The notes under the pieces are model-generated. The model did no database searches and was not told the DNA's origin. It worked only from the letters and a program-made list of their open reading frames with translations. Of a DNA stretch of 64,000 nt, positions 35,350-44,139 are shown piece by piece. Position 1 is the first letter of the stretch. Each line of letters starts with the position of its first letter. This DNA is from Skermanella stibiiresistens SB22 (GTDB lineage Bacteria > Pseudomonadota > Alphaproteobacteria > Azospirillales > Azospirillaceae), in assembly GCF_000576635.1 (NCBI RefSeq), contig NZ_AVFL01000017.1, positions 104,362-168,361 on the forward strand, written 5' to 3'. A program made the translations under genes and the position numbers.

Positions 35350-35569
35350 CCCAAGGCACTCAATGAAGCGTGAAGGCTGCCATTGACCTACCCATCCGGA
35401 GGCTCGGTGGAAAGCGATGGGATGGCCGTATCGTGTGGTTGGTCCATGCGGGAGGGAAGCGGTGGCCGGCATGGGGGGGCTTCATCGAACTCGTCAATGA
35501 CGGCCTCACGACCTGGGTCGCATTTCTCAGGCGGTCTGCGCTACGCGCGGGGAGCGACCGCTCCACCTG

Positions 35570-35763
35570 CTGATCGACGGCGAGTACCGGGCCGAACTGA
35601 AGCGGCGGGATGTGACCTACGAGGAACTGGCCCGGCGGTTGTAGGAGATGGGAATAAGGCATCGGTCGCCAGCAAACTCAGTCGAGGCGGGTTCACGGCC
35701 GCCTTCTTCCTCGCCAGTATGAAGGCGATAGGGTGCCCAGCGGTTCGGATGGAACACCTTTAG
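35570..35763 (+). pseudogene. decayed DUF6471-like gene
   Basis: Two frames together give a DUF6471-like protein. The first reads RAELKRRDVTYEELARRL and then meets a TAG (35642-35644); the next resumes in another frame as NKASVASKLSRGGFTAAFFL and ends at 35763. A single Gln-to-stop change and a small deletion near 35655 explain both. No intact start is visible. DUF6471 proteins are small helix-turn-helix-like proteins often found on mobile or accessory DNA, which fits the island that follows. Confidence 0.6.
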
Positions 35764-35811
35764 CATCTCGTTAACAACGTCAAACTATACCAAAAGGACT
35801 AAATCGATTGG

Positions 35812-36393
35812 ATGAAGCCAGACAATCATGGGACGCTTCCGGTGAAGCCGCTATCAAGTCAAAATGTTGAGGCTGAACTCAGCTATGCCTACCTACATGC
35901 TGTGGCCTCATATGCTGGAATGTCATGCAGATCCGGGGACAGGCATGAGGACAACGCGGGAATTGACGCTGTGATCACTGCGTGGCAACCGATACCAAAG
36001 GGGTTGTGGGGATGGCGCAGTGAAGTTGATATAAAAATTCAACTGAAAGCAACGATACTTCCTGTCGTAGAAGCGGGAGATTTCATACCTTATTTCCTAA
36101 GGGGAGTTGATAGGTATAACGACTTACGGTGCTCAACATTGGCAGCGGCGCGAATTCTTGTAATTATGTTTCTTCCCAAGAACCCGACGGAATGGCTAAA
36201 TGTATCTCCAAACGAACTTCTTATGAAAGATTGTGCTTACTGGACAAGCCTTCGTGCGGCACCAGAATCAAAAAATATTTCTGGAGAAACCATATATATT
36301 CCACGCAATCAATTGTTTTCTCCTGCCAGTTTGCTTGACTTGGCGACTAATTTGTCAGATGATACATATCCAATATATAGGGGTCGGCGGTGA
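35812..36393 (+). CDS. DUF4365 domain protein (PD-(D/E)XK-like)
   Basis: 193-aa protein that matches DUF4365: ELSYAYLHAVASYAGM at the N-terminus, GIDAVI (D52) and the strand IKIQLKAT (Q77, K79). The D...QxK pattern is that of restriction-like nucleases, and DUF4365 proteins occur in defence islands. No catalytic test is possible here. GC content is plainly lower than in the flanks (by eye in the mid-40s percent against the high 60s), with many codons ending in A or T, so recent transfer is likely. Its stop overlaps a GTG start of the next gene. Confidence 0.85.
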   Translation: MKPDNHGTLPVKPLSSQNVEAELSYAYLHAVASYAGMSCRSGDRHEDNAGIDAVITAWQPIPKGLWGWRSEVDIKIQLKATILPVVEAGDFIPYFLRGVDRYNDLRCSTLAAARILVIMFLPKNPTEWLNVSPNELLMKDCAYWTSLRAAPESKNISGETIYIPRNQLFSPASLLDLATNLSDDTYPIYRGRR

Positions 36394-37529
36394 ACGGAGA
36401 ACATATACATCCAGTAGACTTGCGAGATTACATAAAGTCTCGCGGATGGACTCTGGTTCCAGAGGGGAGATCCAGGGGAATGTATGTACTGATGCACGCC
36501 GATTTTGATCGTCGGCAATTGGCATTCCCAATGCACAGTTCCGCCCCGGATTATGATGACTCGGTTCGGACGGTAATGGAGAAGCTGTCGCATATTTACA
36601 AAGAAGATGAGCGCGTTATTAGGTCTAATATTCTCAGTGTGCGCGACGATATTATACAATTTGGCGTGACATCCGCCGTATCATTATCAAACCATATACC
36701 ACTAGCATACGCTGCGTCGGCAATATCCGGCACCCAGATTATGATCATGTCGTCAGCTTGTGCTGTTCTCAAGCCTCAGGCGCACCATCCTCGTTTGGCG
36801 CGCACTGAAGCCATGAAATTGATTGATCATTCGAAGTTCTGTCATACTGGGCGTGGCAGTTTTGTATTGAAGATATCCTGCCCAGTAAATGCGCTTGATG
36901 TAGAAGCGCCGCCATTGCCAATTGATGATCATCATTATCCATTTGTCAGAAGAACAATGCTTGCGCTTAATAGAGGAATAAGAAGGATTGTTGATGCAAT
37001 AGAAACGGACAACGCTATCGGCCTCATTGATGATGTTAGGGGCGGGAGAGACACTATTGTATCTTCAAATTTATGTGATGGCTTGACAAGGCTTTGTGAT
37101 GAACAATCCGATGTTTCAATAGCTTTCTCTATACTTTGGTCTCCATTTCTTCCTGCTGTTGATTGCATAGAGACCAAGCAGATCAGAATTCAAAGTGATT
37201 ACTTTTCAAGAATTGAGGAAATTCGGAGAGAATTACGCTCAACGGAGATTCATAAGGAGGATGTATTTATTGGAACAGTCGAAGGGCTTGAAGGTGATAT
37301 GGATGAAAATGGCCGGAGATCGGGAGAGGTTATATTATCCATCTTGCTGCGCGAAGGGGAAAGTATACGTGCGCGAGTGATTCTAAATCACAACGATTAC
37401 GAAAAAGCCTACAAAGCACACATGGATGATGGTTCATATGTTAGGGTTGCGGGCAAGTTGCTGCCGGGCAGGCAGCCAAGACAGTTGACCGACATCGCCA
37501 GCTTTGACCTGATTGATAATGCCCATTGA
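36390..37529 (+). CDS. unrecognised 379-aa protein, partner of DUF4365
   Basis: I do not recognise the family. Translation probably starts at a GTG overlapping the DUF4365 stop (GTGA). No signal peptide or membrane helix is seen. The N-terminal part (residues 1-65) resembles a small alpha/beta domain with LRDYIKSRGWTLV; the middle is helical; the last 90 residues contain alternating strands (FIGTVEGLEGDM, GEVILSILL, YVRVAGKLLPG) that look like an OB- or barrel-type domain. The same low GC as its partner marks them as one acquired unit. Probable defence role by context only. Confidence 0.75.
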   Translation: MNGEHIHPVDLRDYIKSRGWTLVPEGRSRGMYVLMHADFDRRQLAFPMHSSAPDYDDSVRTVMEKLSHIYKEDERVIRSNILSVRDDIIQFGVTSAVSLSNHIPLAYAASAISGTQIMIMSSACAVLKPQAHHPRLARTEAMKLIDHSKFCHTGRGSFVLKISCPVNALDVEAPPLPIDDHHYPFVRRTMLALNRGIRRIVDAIETDNAIGLIDDVRGGRDTIVSSNLCDGLTRLCDEQSDVSIAFSILWSPFLPAVDCIETKQIRIQSDYFSRIEEIRRELRSTEIHKEDVFIGTVEGLEGDMDENGRRSGEVILSILLREGESIRARVILNHNDYEKAYKAHMDDGSYVRVAGKLLPGRQPRQLTDIASFDLIDNAH

Positions 37530-37640
37530 CGTGCAGGGGGATGTCCGCGCCGATGATAAAATCTTAGCAAGCGGGCTTTGCTCCCAAATCGCATCGGCCA
37601 TACAACCAAACTTCATCTACCCGATAAAACTGCTATCTCA

Positions 37641-37969
<329 letters not shown>

Positions 37970-38573
37970 ACGGTCAGAACGGTCTGTTGAAAAGGCGGAG
38001 CCATGCCAAAGTCCAACCCCTGTCCCACCAAACGCACCAAGGAAAGTTTTCCTTAATGCCTTCGCCGGTAGGATACGCGCCGCCAGCCACGCCAGGAATC
38101 CGGAACCACCGATGCCACCCCAGCCGCGTCATCCGCCCGCCGCCCGTCCCGCCACCCTCCCGATCCCCACGCCATCATGACGAATGATGACATTTTGGCC
38201 GCATTCGGGGGGGGTGTCATCCCACCTCCTGACACTCCGCGACACTTCCAGCCCCCACCACCCCACACCGTAGACCAACCCACACCACCCCACCACCCCA
38301 CCACCCCAATCCCAGCTATAGCCCCAACCTCCGCTCCGCTCCCCAGCTATAGCTTATTCCGATACCCACACCCGTTAAATCGTATTTCCCTAGTTTTCCA
38401 GAGACGTCTAGTCTCAAGACCGCTGAAGAATAAAAACGCGGTTCGGGGAGATGGAATTGGGCTGGCGCGTCGTCGCCGGCGGCATGGCTGGTCAACGCCA
38501 GTAAAGTTGATCGACAACTTCGACATCGCTCAAGAAATACCCCCTCGGCCGCGCACCACGAGAGTGAGGACAC
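37970..38573. other. 604-base region without a supported gene
   Basis: No convincing gene is seen. From 38222 to 38345 the plus strand is strongly pyrimidine- and C-rich with repeated CCACCCCA units, and two direct copies of CCAGCTATAGC lie near 38322 and 38341. Open frames here are low in complexity and rich in Pro. The last part, up to 38573, probably carries the promoter of the aldehyde dehydrogenase gene. The region looks like a junction between the island and the core operon. Confidence 0.5.
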
Positions 38574-40013
38574 ATGCCTTTCGACCAGATTCTCATCAAC
38601 AATAATTGGTCCTCGGGCTCCGGTGGCCAGACGATCCCGATGTTGAGCCCGAGCGATGGCAAGGAGATTTCCCGCATCGCCCGCGGCACCGCCGAGGATG
38701 TCGACAACGCCGTCCGCGCCGCCCGGCGCGCCTTCGAAGGCGCCTGGGGCCAGACCCCGGCGCTGGAGCGGGGCCGCCTGCTGAGCCGTCTCGGCCTGAA
38801 GATTCTGGAGCACGCCGAGGAACTGGCCCAGATCGAGGCCAGCGACACCGGCAAGCCGCTCAAGCAGGCCCGCGCCGACATCGTCAACACCGCCCGCTAT
38901 TTCGAGTTCTACGGCGGCGCCGCCGACAAGATCCACGGCGACACCATCCCGTTCCTCGACGGCTACACCGTCATGATCCTGCGCGAGCCGCGCGGCGTCA
39001 CCGGCCACATCATCCCGTGGAACTACCCGGCCCAGATGTTCGGCCGCACGCTTGGACCCAGCCTCGCCGCCGGTAACGCCGCCGTGCTCAAGCCGGCCGA
39101 GGAGGCCTGCCTGTCCTGCATCCGGCTGGCCGAGATCGCGATGGAGATCGGCTTCCCGCCCGGCACCATCAACGTCGTCACCGGCTATGGCGAGGAGGCC
39201 GGCGCCGCCTTGGCCGCCCATCCCGGCATCGACTTCCTGTCGTTCACCGGCTCGCCCGAGGTCGGCACGCTGGTCCAGAAGGCCGCCGCGGAACACCATG
39301 TTCCCTGCGTGCTGGAGCTGGGCGGCAAGTCGCCGCAGATCGTGTTCGAGGACGCCGACCAGCGCTTGGCGATCGAGAGCATCGTCAACGCCATCGTCCA
39401 GAACGCCGGCCAGACCTGCTCCGCCGGTAGCCGCGTGCTGGTCCAGCGTTCGATCTTCGACAGCTTCATCGCCGACCTCGCCCGGCGCGTCGCGGCGGTC
39501 CGCGTCGGCCCCCATGGCGACGACCTGGATTGCGGTCCCGTCATCAGCGCCAACCAGTTCGACCGCGTCCAGGGCTTCCTGGCCCAGGCCAAGTCCGACG
39601 GCGTCCCCGTCCTCGCCGAGGGCGTCATCACCGACGGCGCTCCCGAAGGCGGCTACTACGTCAAGCCGACGCTGTTCGGCCCCGTGCCGCTCAAGCACAC
39701 GCTGGCTTGCGAGGAGGTCTTCGGTCCCGTCCTGTCCGCCATTCCGTTCGATGACGAGGCCGACGCGATCCGGATCGCCAACGGCACCGACTTCGGTCTG
39801 GTCGCCGGCATCTGGACCAAGGATGGCGCCCGGCAGCTACGTCTGGCGCGCGCCGTGCGGGCGGGTCAGGTGTTCGTCAACGCCTATGGTGCTGGCGGCG
39901 GCATCGAACTGCCGTTCGGCGGCGTCAAGAAGAGCGGCCATGGCCGCGAGAAGGGCTTCGAGGCGCTGCGCGAGTTCACCGTCGCGAAGACGGTCGTCCT
40001 CAAGCACGGCTGA
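38574..40013 (+). CDS. aldehyde dehydrogenase (NAD(P)+), ALDH superfamily
   Basis: 479-aa enzyme oxidising an aldehyde to its acid. WNYPAQMF in the nucleotide site, the general-base Glu in LELGGKSPQ and the nucleophile Cys in NAGQTCSAGSR are present. The terminal GGVKKSGHGREKG is usual. First gene of a plus-strand operon leading to a TRAP importer, an alcohol dehydrogenase, a CoA-transferase and a CitE-like lyase. It may act after the alcohol dehydrogenase at 43004 (alcohol to aldehyde to acid), an inference from order alone. Confidence 0.93.
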   Translation: MPFDQILINNNWSSGSGGQTIPMLSPSDGKEISRIARGTAEDVDNAVRAARRAFEGAWGQTPALERGRLLSRLGLKILEHAEELAQIEASDTGKPLKQARADIVNTARYFEFYGGAADKIHGDTIPFLDGYTVMILREPRGVTGHIIPWNYPAQMFGRTLGPSLAAGNAAVLKPAEEACLSCIRLAEIAMEIGFPPGTINVVTGYGEEAGAALAAHPGIDFLSFTGSPEVGTLVQKAAAEHHVPCVLELGGKSPQIVFEDADQRLAIESIVNAIVQNAGQTCSAGSRVLVQRSIFDSFIADLARRVAAVRVGPHGDDLDCGPVISANQFDRVQGFLAQAKSDGVPVLAEGVITDGAPEGGYYVKPTLFGPVPLKHTLACEEVFGPVLSAIPFDDEADAIRIANGTDFGLVAGIWTKDGARQLRLARAVRAGQVFVNAYGAGGGIELPFGGVKKSGHGREKGFEALREFTVAKTVVLKHG

Positions 40014-40124
40014 GAGCGGGCCGGGCCACGCGCCCGGCCAGCCAACCCCAGCCCAGTCGAAGCGCACGCCAGTCCAAGTCCAAGCAACGATAATCAACCG
40101 TAATTCCCAAGGGGAGGATCGCCC

Positions 40125-41141
40125 ATGTTGTCCCGTCGCGCCCTGTTCGGTGCCTGCGCCTGCGCGCTCGCCTTAGCGGCCTTCAACGTCCTGCCGGCGG
40201 AGGCCCGCGAGATGCGGGGCCGCCTGGGCCACGTCTTCGCCACCAACAGCCCGGTCGATCAGGCCAGCCAGGAATTCGCCCGCCTGATCAAGGAGCGGTC
40301 GAACGGTGAGATCGATATCTCGGTGTTCCCCAACAGCCAGTTGGGCGGCGACGAGACGCTGGGCCGCGAACTGGCGCGGGGCTCGCTGGAACTGGCGTTC
40401 CTCAACCCCGGCTCGCTGACCGGCCTGGACCCCTTGCTCGACATCCATTACCTGCCGTACATCGTCAACGATTTGGCGCAGGCCGACAAGATCTTCTACA
40501 ACGAGAACGGCATCCTCCAGAAGACGCTGCGGGAAACCCTCCAGAAGCACAAGATGGAGCCGCTGGGCTTCTTCGAACTGGAGTTCCGCTCGGTCACCAA
40601 CTCGCGCCGCGCGGTCGAGAAGCTCGCCGATCTCCAGGGCCTCAAGCTGCGGGTGCCCGGCTCCGCCGGCATCAAGGGCTTCTTCACCGCCGCGGGCTCC
40701 CAGGCGATCACGATGCCCTTCCCGGAACTGTTCACCGGTCTCCAGCAGGGCACGGTCGACGGCCAGGACAACGGGCCGAGCATCACCTACAACTCGCGCC
40801 TGTTCGAAGCGCAGAAGTTCATGACGACGACCAACCACGTCTACGCCATGGGCACCATCGTCGCCGGCGACCGCTTCTGGGGCCGTCTCAGCGAAGAGCA
40901 GCGGACCATGATCCGCGACACCGCGGTGGAGGTCAGCCGCAAGCAGATCGAGAACAACCGCGCGCTCAACACGGAATTCCTCGCCAAGATCGCCGCCGGC
41001 GGCGTCCAGGTCACCAAGCTCTCGCCGGAAGCCCTCAAGGAGTTCGCCGACTTCGGCCGGGCGCAGTGGGATGGCCTGGGCAAGATCTATGGCGAGGAGC
41101 GGGTCAAGCTGCTGCGCGCCGAGATCGCGGCCCTGGATTGA
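40125..41141 (+). CDS. TRAP transporter substrate-binding protein DctP
   Basis: 338-aa periplasmic receptor. The signal peptide of about 27 residues starts MLSRRALFGACACALALA, with two Arg near the start. RGSLELAFLN, the ligand-binding Arg in KLRVPGSAG, and LFTGLQQGTVDGQDN are family features. ATG at 40125 follows AAGGGGAGGATCG. Followed by DctQ and DctM with overlapping ends. The ligand is likely a hydroxylated acid or alcohol handled by the dehydrogenases here. Confidence 0.94.
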   Translation: MLSRRALFGACACALALAAFNVLPAEAREMRGRLGHVFATNSPVDQASQEFARLIKERSNGEIDISVFPNSQLGGDETLGRELARGSLELAFLNPGSLTGLDPLLDIHYLPYIVNDLAQADKIFYNENGILQKTLRETLQKHKMEPLGFFELEFRSVTNSRRAVEKLADLQGLKLRVPGSAGIKGFFTAAGSQAITMPFPELFTGLQQGTVDGQDNGPSITYNSRLFEAQKFMTTTNHVYAMGTIVAGDRFWGRLSEEQRTMIRDTAVEVSRKQIENNRALNTEFLAKIAAGGVQVTKLSPEALKEFADFGRAQWDGLGKIYGEERVKLLRAEIAALD

Positions 41142-41713
41142 TGTCCATGGTGGAGCGAACCCAGATGGATCCCGGCGTCGCGGTGGCGCCGGGTCCAGGG
41201 TCCTCGGCGCTCGACCGGGTCGAACGGGGGATCTACCGGGTGGAGGCGTTCATCGCCGGGGCGTCCCTCGTGGTGATGCTCGCCACCATCGTGTTCAGCG
41301 TCGTCGCGCGCTATTTCGAACTGCCGGTCCCGAACGTCAGCGAGCTGGGCATCGTCGCCATGGCGCCGCTGACCTTCGTCGGTGCCGCGCTCTGCACCTA
41401 CGCCCGCGCCCATATCAGCGTGGAGATCGCCCAGCAGCTTCCCTCCAAGCCGCTGCGGTCGATCGCCCACGCGGGCGCCATGCTCTCGCAGCTGCTGTTC
41501 GCCGGCATCTTCCTCTACGTCGCGTGGGAATTCTTCGCCTACGCGTACGAGTCCAGCGAGAACCTGATCGACCTGGGCACGCCCGTGGCGGTGCCGGCCG
41601 GGTTCATGGTCCTGGGCAGCGCCCTGATGATCCTCCACGCGCTGGCCGACCTCTACCGACTAGTCACCGGCCAGCCCCATCCCGGTTTGCCGAATTCCGG
41701 AGGATTGTCATGA
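41141..41713 (+). CDS. TRAP transporter small permease DctQ
   Basis: 190-aa small subunit with four predicted helices. SVVARYFELPVPNVSELGIVAM is spread across two adjoining segments and matches the family. The ATG at 41141 shares its first base with the DctP stop (TGATG). Overlaps DctM by ATGA. Confidence 0.9.
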   Translation: MSMVERTQMDPGVAVAPGPGSSALDRVERGIYRVEAFIAGASLVVMLATIVFSVVARYFELPVPNVSELGIVAMAPLTFVGAALCTYARAHISVEIAQQLPSKPLRSIAHAGAMLSQLLFAGIFLYVAWEFFAYAYESSENLIDLGTPVAVPAGFMVLGSALMILHALADLYRLVTGQPHPGLPNSGGLS

Positions 41714-42987
41714 CACCGATCATCTTCGGTCTGGCGATGCTGCTGCTGATCGGCGCCCCGATCGGCGTCGCCTTCGCGCTGGTCGTGCTGCTGAACGTCG
41801 AGACCTTCGACCTGTGGCTGGATAGCCTCGGCTCGGTCCCCTACGACAGCGTCATGAGCTTCCCGCTGCTGGCGATCCCGCTGTTCCTGCTGGTCGGCGA
41901 GGTCATGAACCGGGGCGGCTTGGCGGAAAGCCTGACCGCGTTCTGCGACCTCCTGCTGCGCCGCCTGCCGGCCCGGCTGGGCCACATCGCGATCGGCGCC
42001 AGCGCGTTGATGGGCGCCATCACCGGCTCCTCGGTCGCGACGGTCGCCGCCATCGGCGGCACGGTTGGGCCGGAGATGGAGCGGCGCGGCTATCGGCGCG
42101 GCTACATCGCCTCGCTGGTCGCGGCGGCCGGTTTGCTCGGCGTGCTGATCCCGCCGTCGATCCCGCTGATCCTCTACGGCTCTATCGTCGGCGTCTCGAT
42201 CACGGAACTGTTCCTGGCGACGCTCCTGCCGGGTCTGGTGATGGCTTGCGTCTTCTTCGCGACCCACGCGATGCTGGCCAAGCGCGCCCTGGTCAACGGC
42301 CGGGAAAGCGCCGCCTCCGACACCGGCCGCACGCTGTCGCGCGGCCGCAACAACCTGCGCACCGCCTCGGCGCTGTTCCTGCCGTTCCTGGTGCTGGGCG
42401 GCATCTACAGCGGCCTGTTCACCCCGACGGAAGCGGCGGCCGTGGCGGCCCTCTACACATTGGCCGTGACCCTGCTCCAGCGGACCCTGCGGACCAATGA
42501 ATTGCCGGGCGTGTTCAGCACGACGGCGCGGACCGCCGCCGCGATCCTGACGATCATCGCCTTCACCGCCATCTTCAACCGGGCGCTGGTCCTGGCGCAG
42601 ATCCCGCAAGACATCGCCAGCTTCGCCATCAGCGTGACCGACAGCCCGCTGGTCTTCCTGGCGATGGTCAACCTGGTCCTGCTGCTGGTCGGCATGTTCA
42701 TGGAGACCAACGCCGCCGTGCTGCTGATGGGACCGCTGCTGGCGCCCGCCGCCGACCAGTTCGGCATCGACCCGGTCCACTTCGGCATCATCCTGGTGAC
42801 CAACATCGAGATCGGCCTGCTGACGCCGCCGCTCGCCGCCAACCTTTACGTGGCGGCGCGGACGACCGGGGCCAGCCTGCTCGAGATGGCGCCGTATTTC
42901 GGCTGGTTCCTGCTGGCGACACTGCTGACCTTGGCCGCCATCACCTACATTCCCGCGCTGCCGCTCTGGTACCGCGTATTCTTCTGA
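41710..42987 (+). CDS. TRAP transporter large permease DctM
   Basis: 425-aa membrane subunit. PLLAIPLFLLVGEVM, the GAITGSSVATVAAIGG region and PPSIPLILYG are typical of the family. The ATG at 41710 overlaps the DctQ stop. The gene is followed after 16 bases by the alcohol dehydrogenase, so the transporter is embedded in the catabolic operon. Confidence 0.94.
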   Translation: MTPIIFGLAMLLLIGAPIGVAFALVVLLNVETFDLWLDSLGSVPYDSVMSFPLLAIPLFLLVGEVMNRGGLAESLTAFCDLLLRRLPARLGHIAIGASALMGAITGSSVATVAAIGGTVGPEMERRGYRRGYIASLVAAAGLLGVLIPPSIPLILYGSIVGVSITELFLATLLPGLVMACVFFATHAMLAKRALVNGRESAASDTGRTLSRGRNNLRTASALFLPFLVLGGIYSGLFTPTEAAAVAALYTLAVTLLQRTLRTNELPGVFSTTARTAAAILTIIAFTAIFNRALVLAQIPQDIASFAISVTDSPLVFLAMVNLVLLLVGMFMETNAAVLLMGPLLAPAADQFGIDPVHFGIILVTNIEIGLLTPPLAANLYVAARTTGASLLEMAPYFGWFLLATLLTLAAITYIPALPLWYRVFF

Positions 42988-43003
42988 TCTGGAGACATCT
43001 CCC

Positions 43004-44113
43004 ATGACAGCCCTTCCCACCAGCTCCCGCGCCGCTGTCCTGCGCCAATTCGGCGAGCCGCTCCGGATCGAGGACGTGCCGGTCCCGCGCGAGATCGAGC
43101 CCGGCGCCATCCTGGCCCGCATCGAGACCTGCTCCGTCTGCGGCACCGACGTCCACCTGTCGCGCGGCACGCTGTCGCTCAAAGTCGACTTGCCCATCAT
43201 CATCGGCCACGAGATGGTCGGACGGATCGTGGCGCTCGGCTCCGGCTCGGACCGCGACAGCATCGGCAATCCGCTCCGGGTCGGCGACCGCATCGTCTAC
43301 ACCCACACCGCCTGCGGCTCGTGCTTCTATTGCACCGTCGCCCGCCAGCCGACGCTGTGCGACAACCGCAAGGCCTATATGTACGAGTCGATGGAGAAGC
43401 CGCCGTTCCTGATGGGCGGCTTCTCGGAATACGGCTACGTGCTGCCGGAATCGGGCCGCATCCGCGTGCCGGACGACGTTCCCAACGATCTCGCCAGCCT
43501 GTGCAGCTGCGCCTTCCGCTCGGTCATGAACGCGACCTCGCAGATCGGGCCGATCGCCCCCACCGACACCGTCGCGATCCAGGGCGCCGGCCCGCTGGGC
43601 CTGCTCGCGGCGGCGGTCGCCAAGGTCGGCGGCGCCAAGCGCGTCATCGTGATCGGCGGCCCGTCGGCCCGGCTCGACATGGCGCTGGAGTTCGGCGCCG
43701 ACGAGGTCATTCCCGTCGAGACGACATCGCCGGCCGAGCGCGCCGACAAGGTGCGCGAGCTGTCCAACGGGCGCGGCGCCGACATCGTGATGGAGTTCAC
43801 CGGCCACCCCGCCGCCTTCTCCGAGGGCTTGGAGATCGCCCGCAAGGGCGGCCGCTATCTGGTCGTTGGCCAGCTTGGCGAGGCCGGCACCGAGATCAAA
43901 CCGTCGATGATCGTCAAGAAGAACCTCCAGGTCATCGGCTCGTTCTCGGGCGACGCCGCCAGCTATTGGAAGGCGTTGCAGTTCGTCCAGCGCCACCAGA
44001 AGACGATCCCGTTCGAGCGCATGATCACCGGCCGCTACCGCCTGGACGAGGTCAACACCGCCTTGGACCGGATGCGGAAGTTCGAGGAAATCAAGCCCGT
44101 CATCGAGATCTGA
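43004..44113 (+). CDS. zinc-dependent alcohol dehydrogenase, MDR superfamily
   Basis: 369-aa medium-chain dehydrogenase. The catalytic zinc ligands are Cys in CSVCGTD and His in GHEMVG; the structural zinc uses the cluster CGSCFYC plus a later Cys in PTLC. The nucleotide site is GAGPLGLLAA. This makes it a zinc enzyme that oxidises an alcohol, perhaps a polyol. ATG at 43004 follows GGAGACATCTCCC. Confidence 0.93.
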   Translation: MTALPTSSRAAVLRQFGEPLRIEDVPVPREIEPGAILARIETCSVCGTDVHLSRGTLSLKVDLPIIIGHEMVGRIVALGSGSDRDSIGNPLRVGDRIVYTHTACGSCFYCTVARQPTLCDNRKAYMYESMEKPPFLMGGFSEYGYVLPESGRIRVPDDVPNDLASLCSCAFRSVMNATSQIGPIAPTDTVAIQGAGPLGLLAAAVAKVGGAKRVIVIGGPSARLDMALEFGADEVIPVETTSPAERADKVRELSNGRGADIVMEFTGHPAAFSEGLEIARKGGRYLVVGQLGEAGTEIKPSMIVKKNLQVIGSFSGDAASYWKALQFVQRHQKTIPFERMITGRYRLDEVNTALDRMRKFEEIKPVIEI

Positions 44114-44139
44114 CACCCCATCCGACTGGAACGCGACAG

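Noticed and set aside
35370..35573. 67-aa frame upstream of the DUF6471 remnant
   Set aside because: Compact but unrecognised, no ribosome site, and lies in a decaying region; could be part of the same remnant.
38177..38605. Proline-rich frame in the C-rich tract
   Set aside because: Low complexity from CCACCCCA repeats and runs into the aldehyde dehydrogenase start in another frame.
41653..43293. 546-aa minus-strand frame opposite DctM
   Set aside because: Almost entirely charged and Gln-rich; a shadow of the DctM coding strand.
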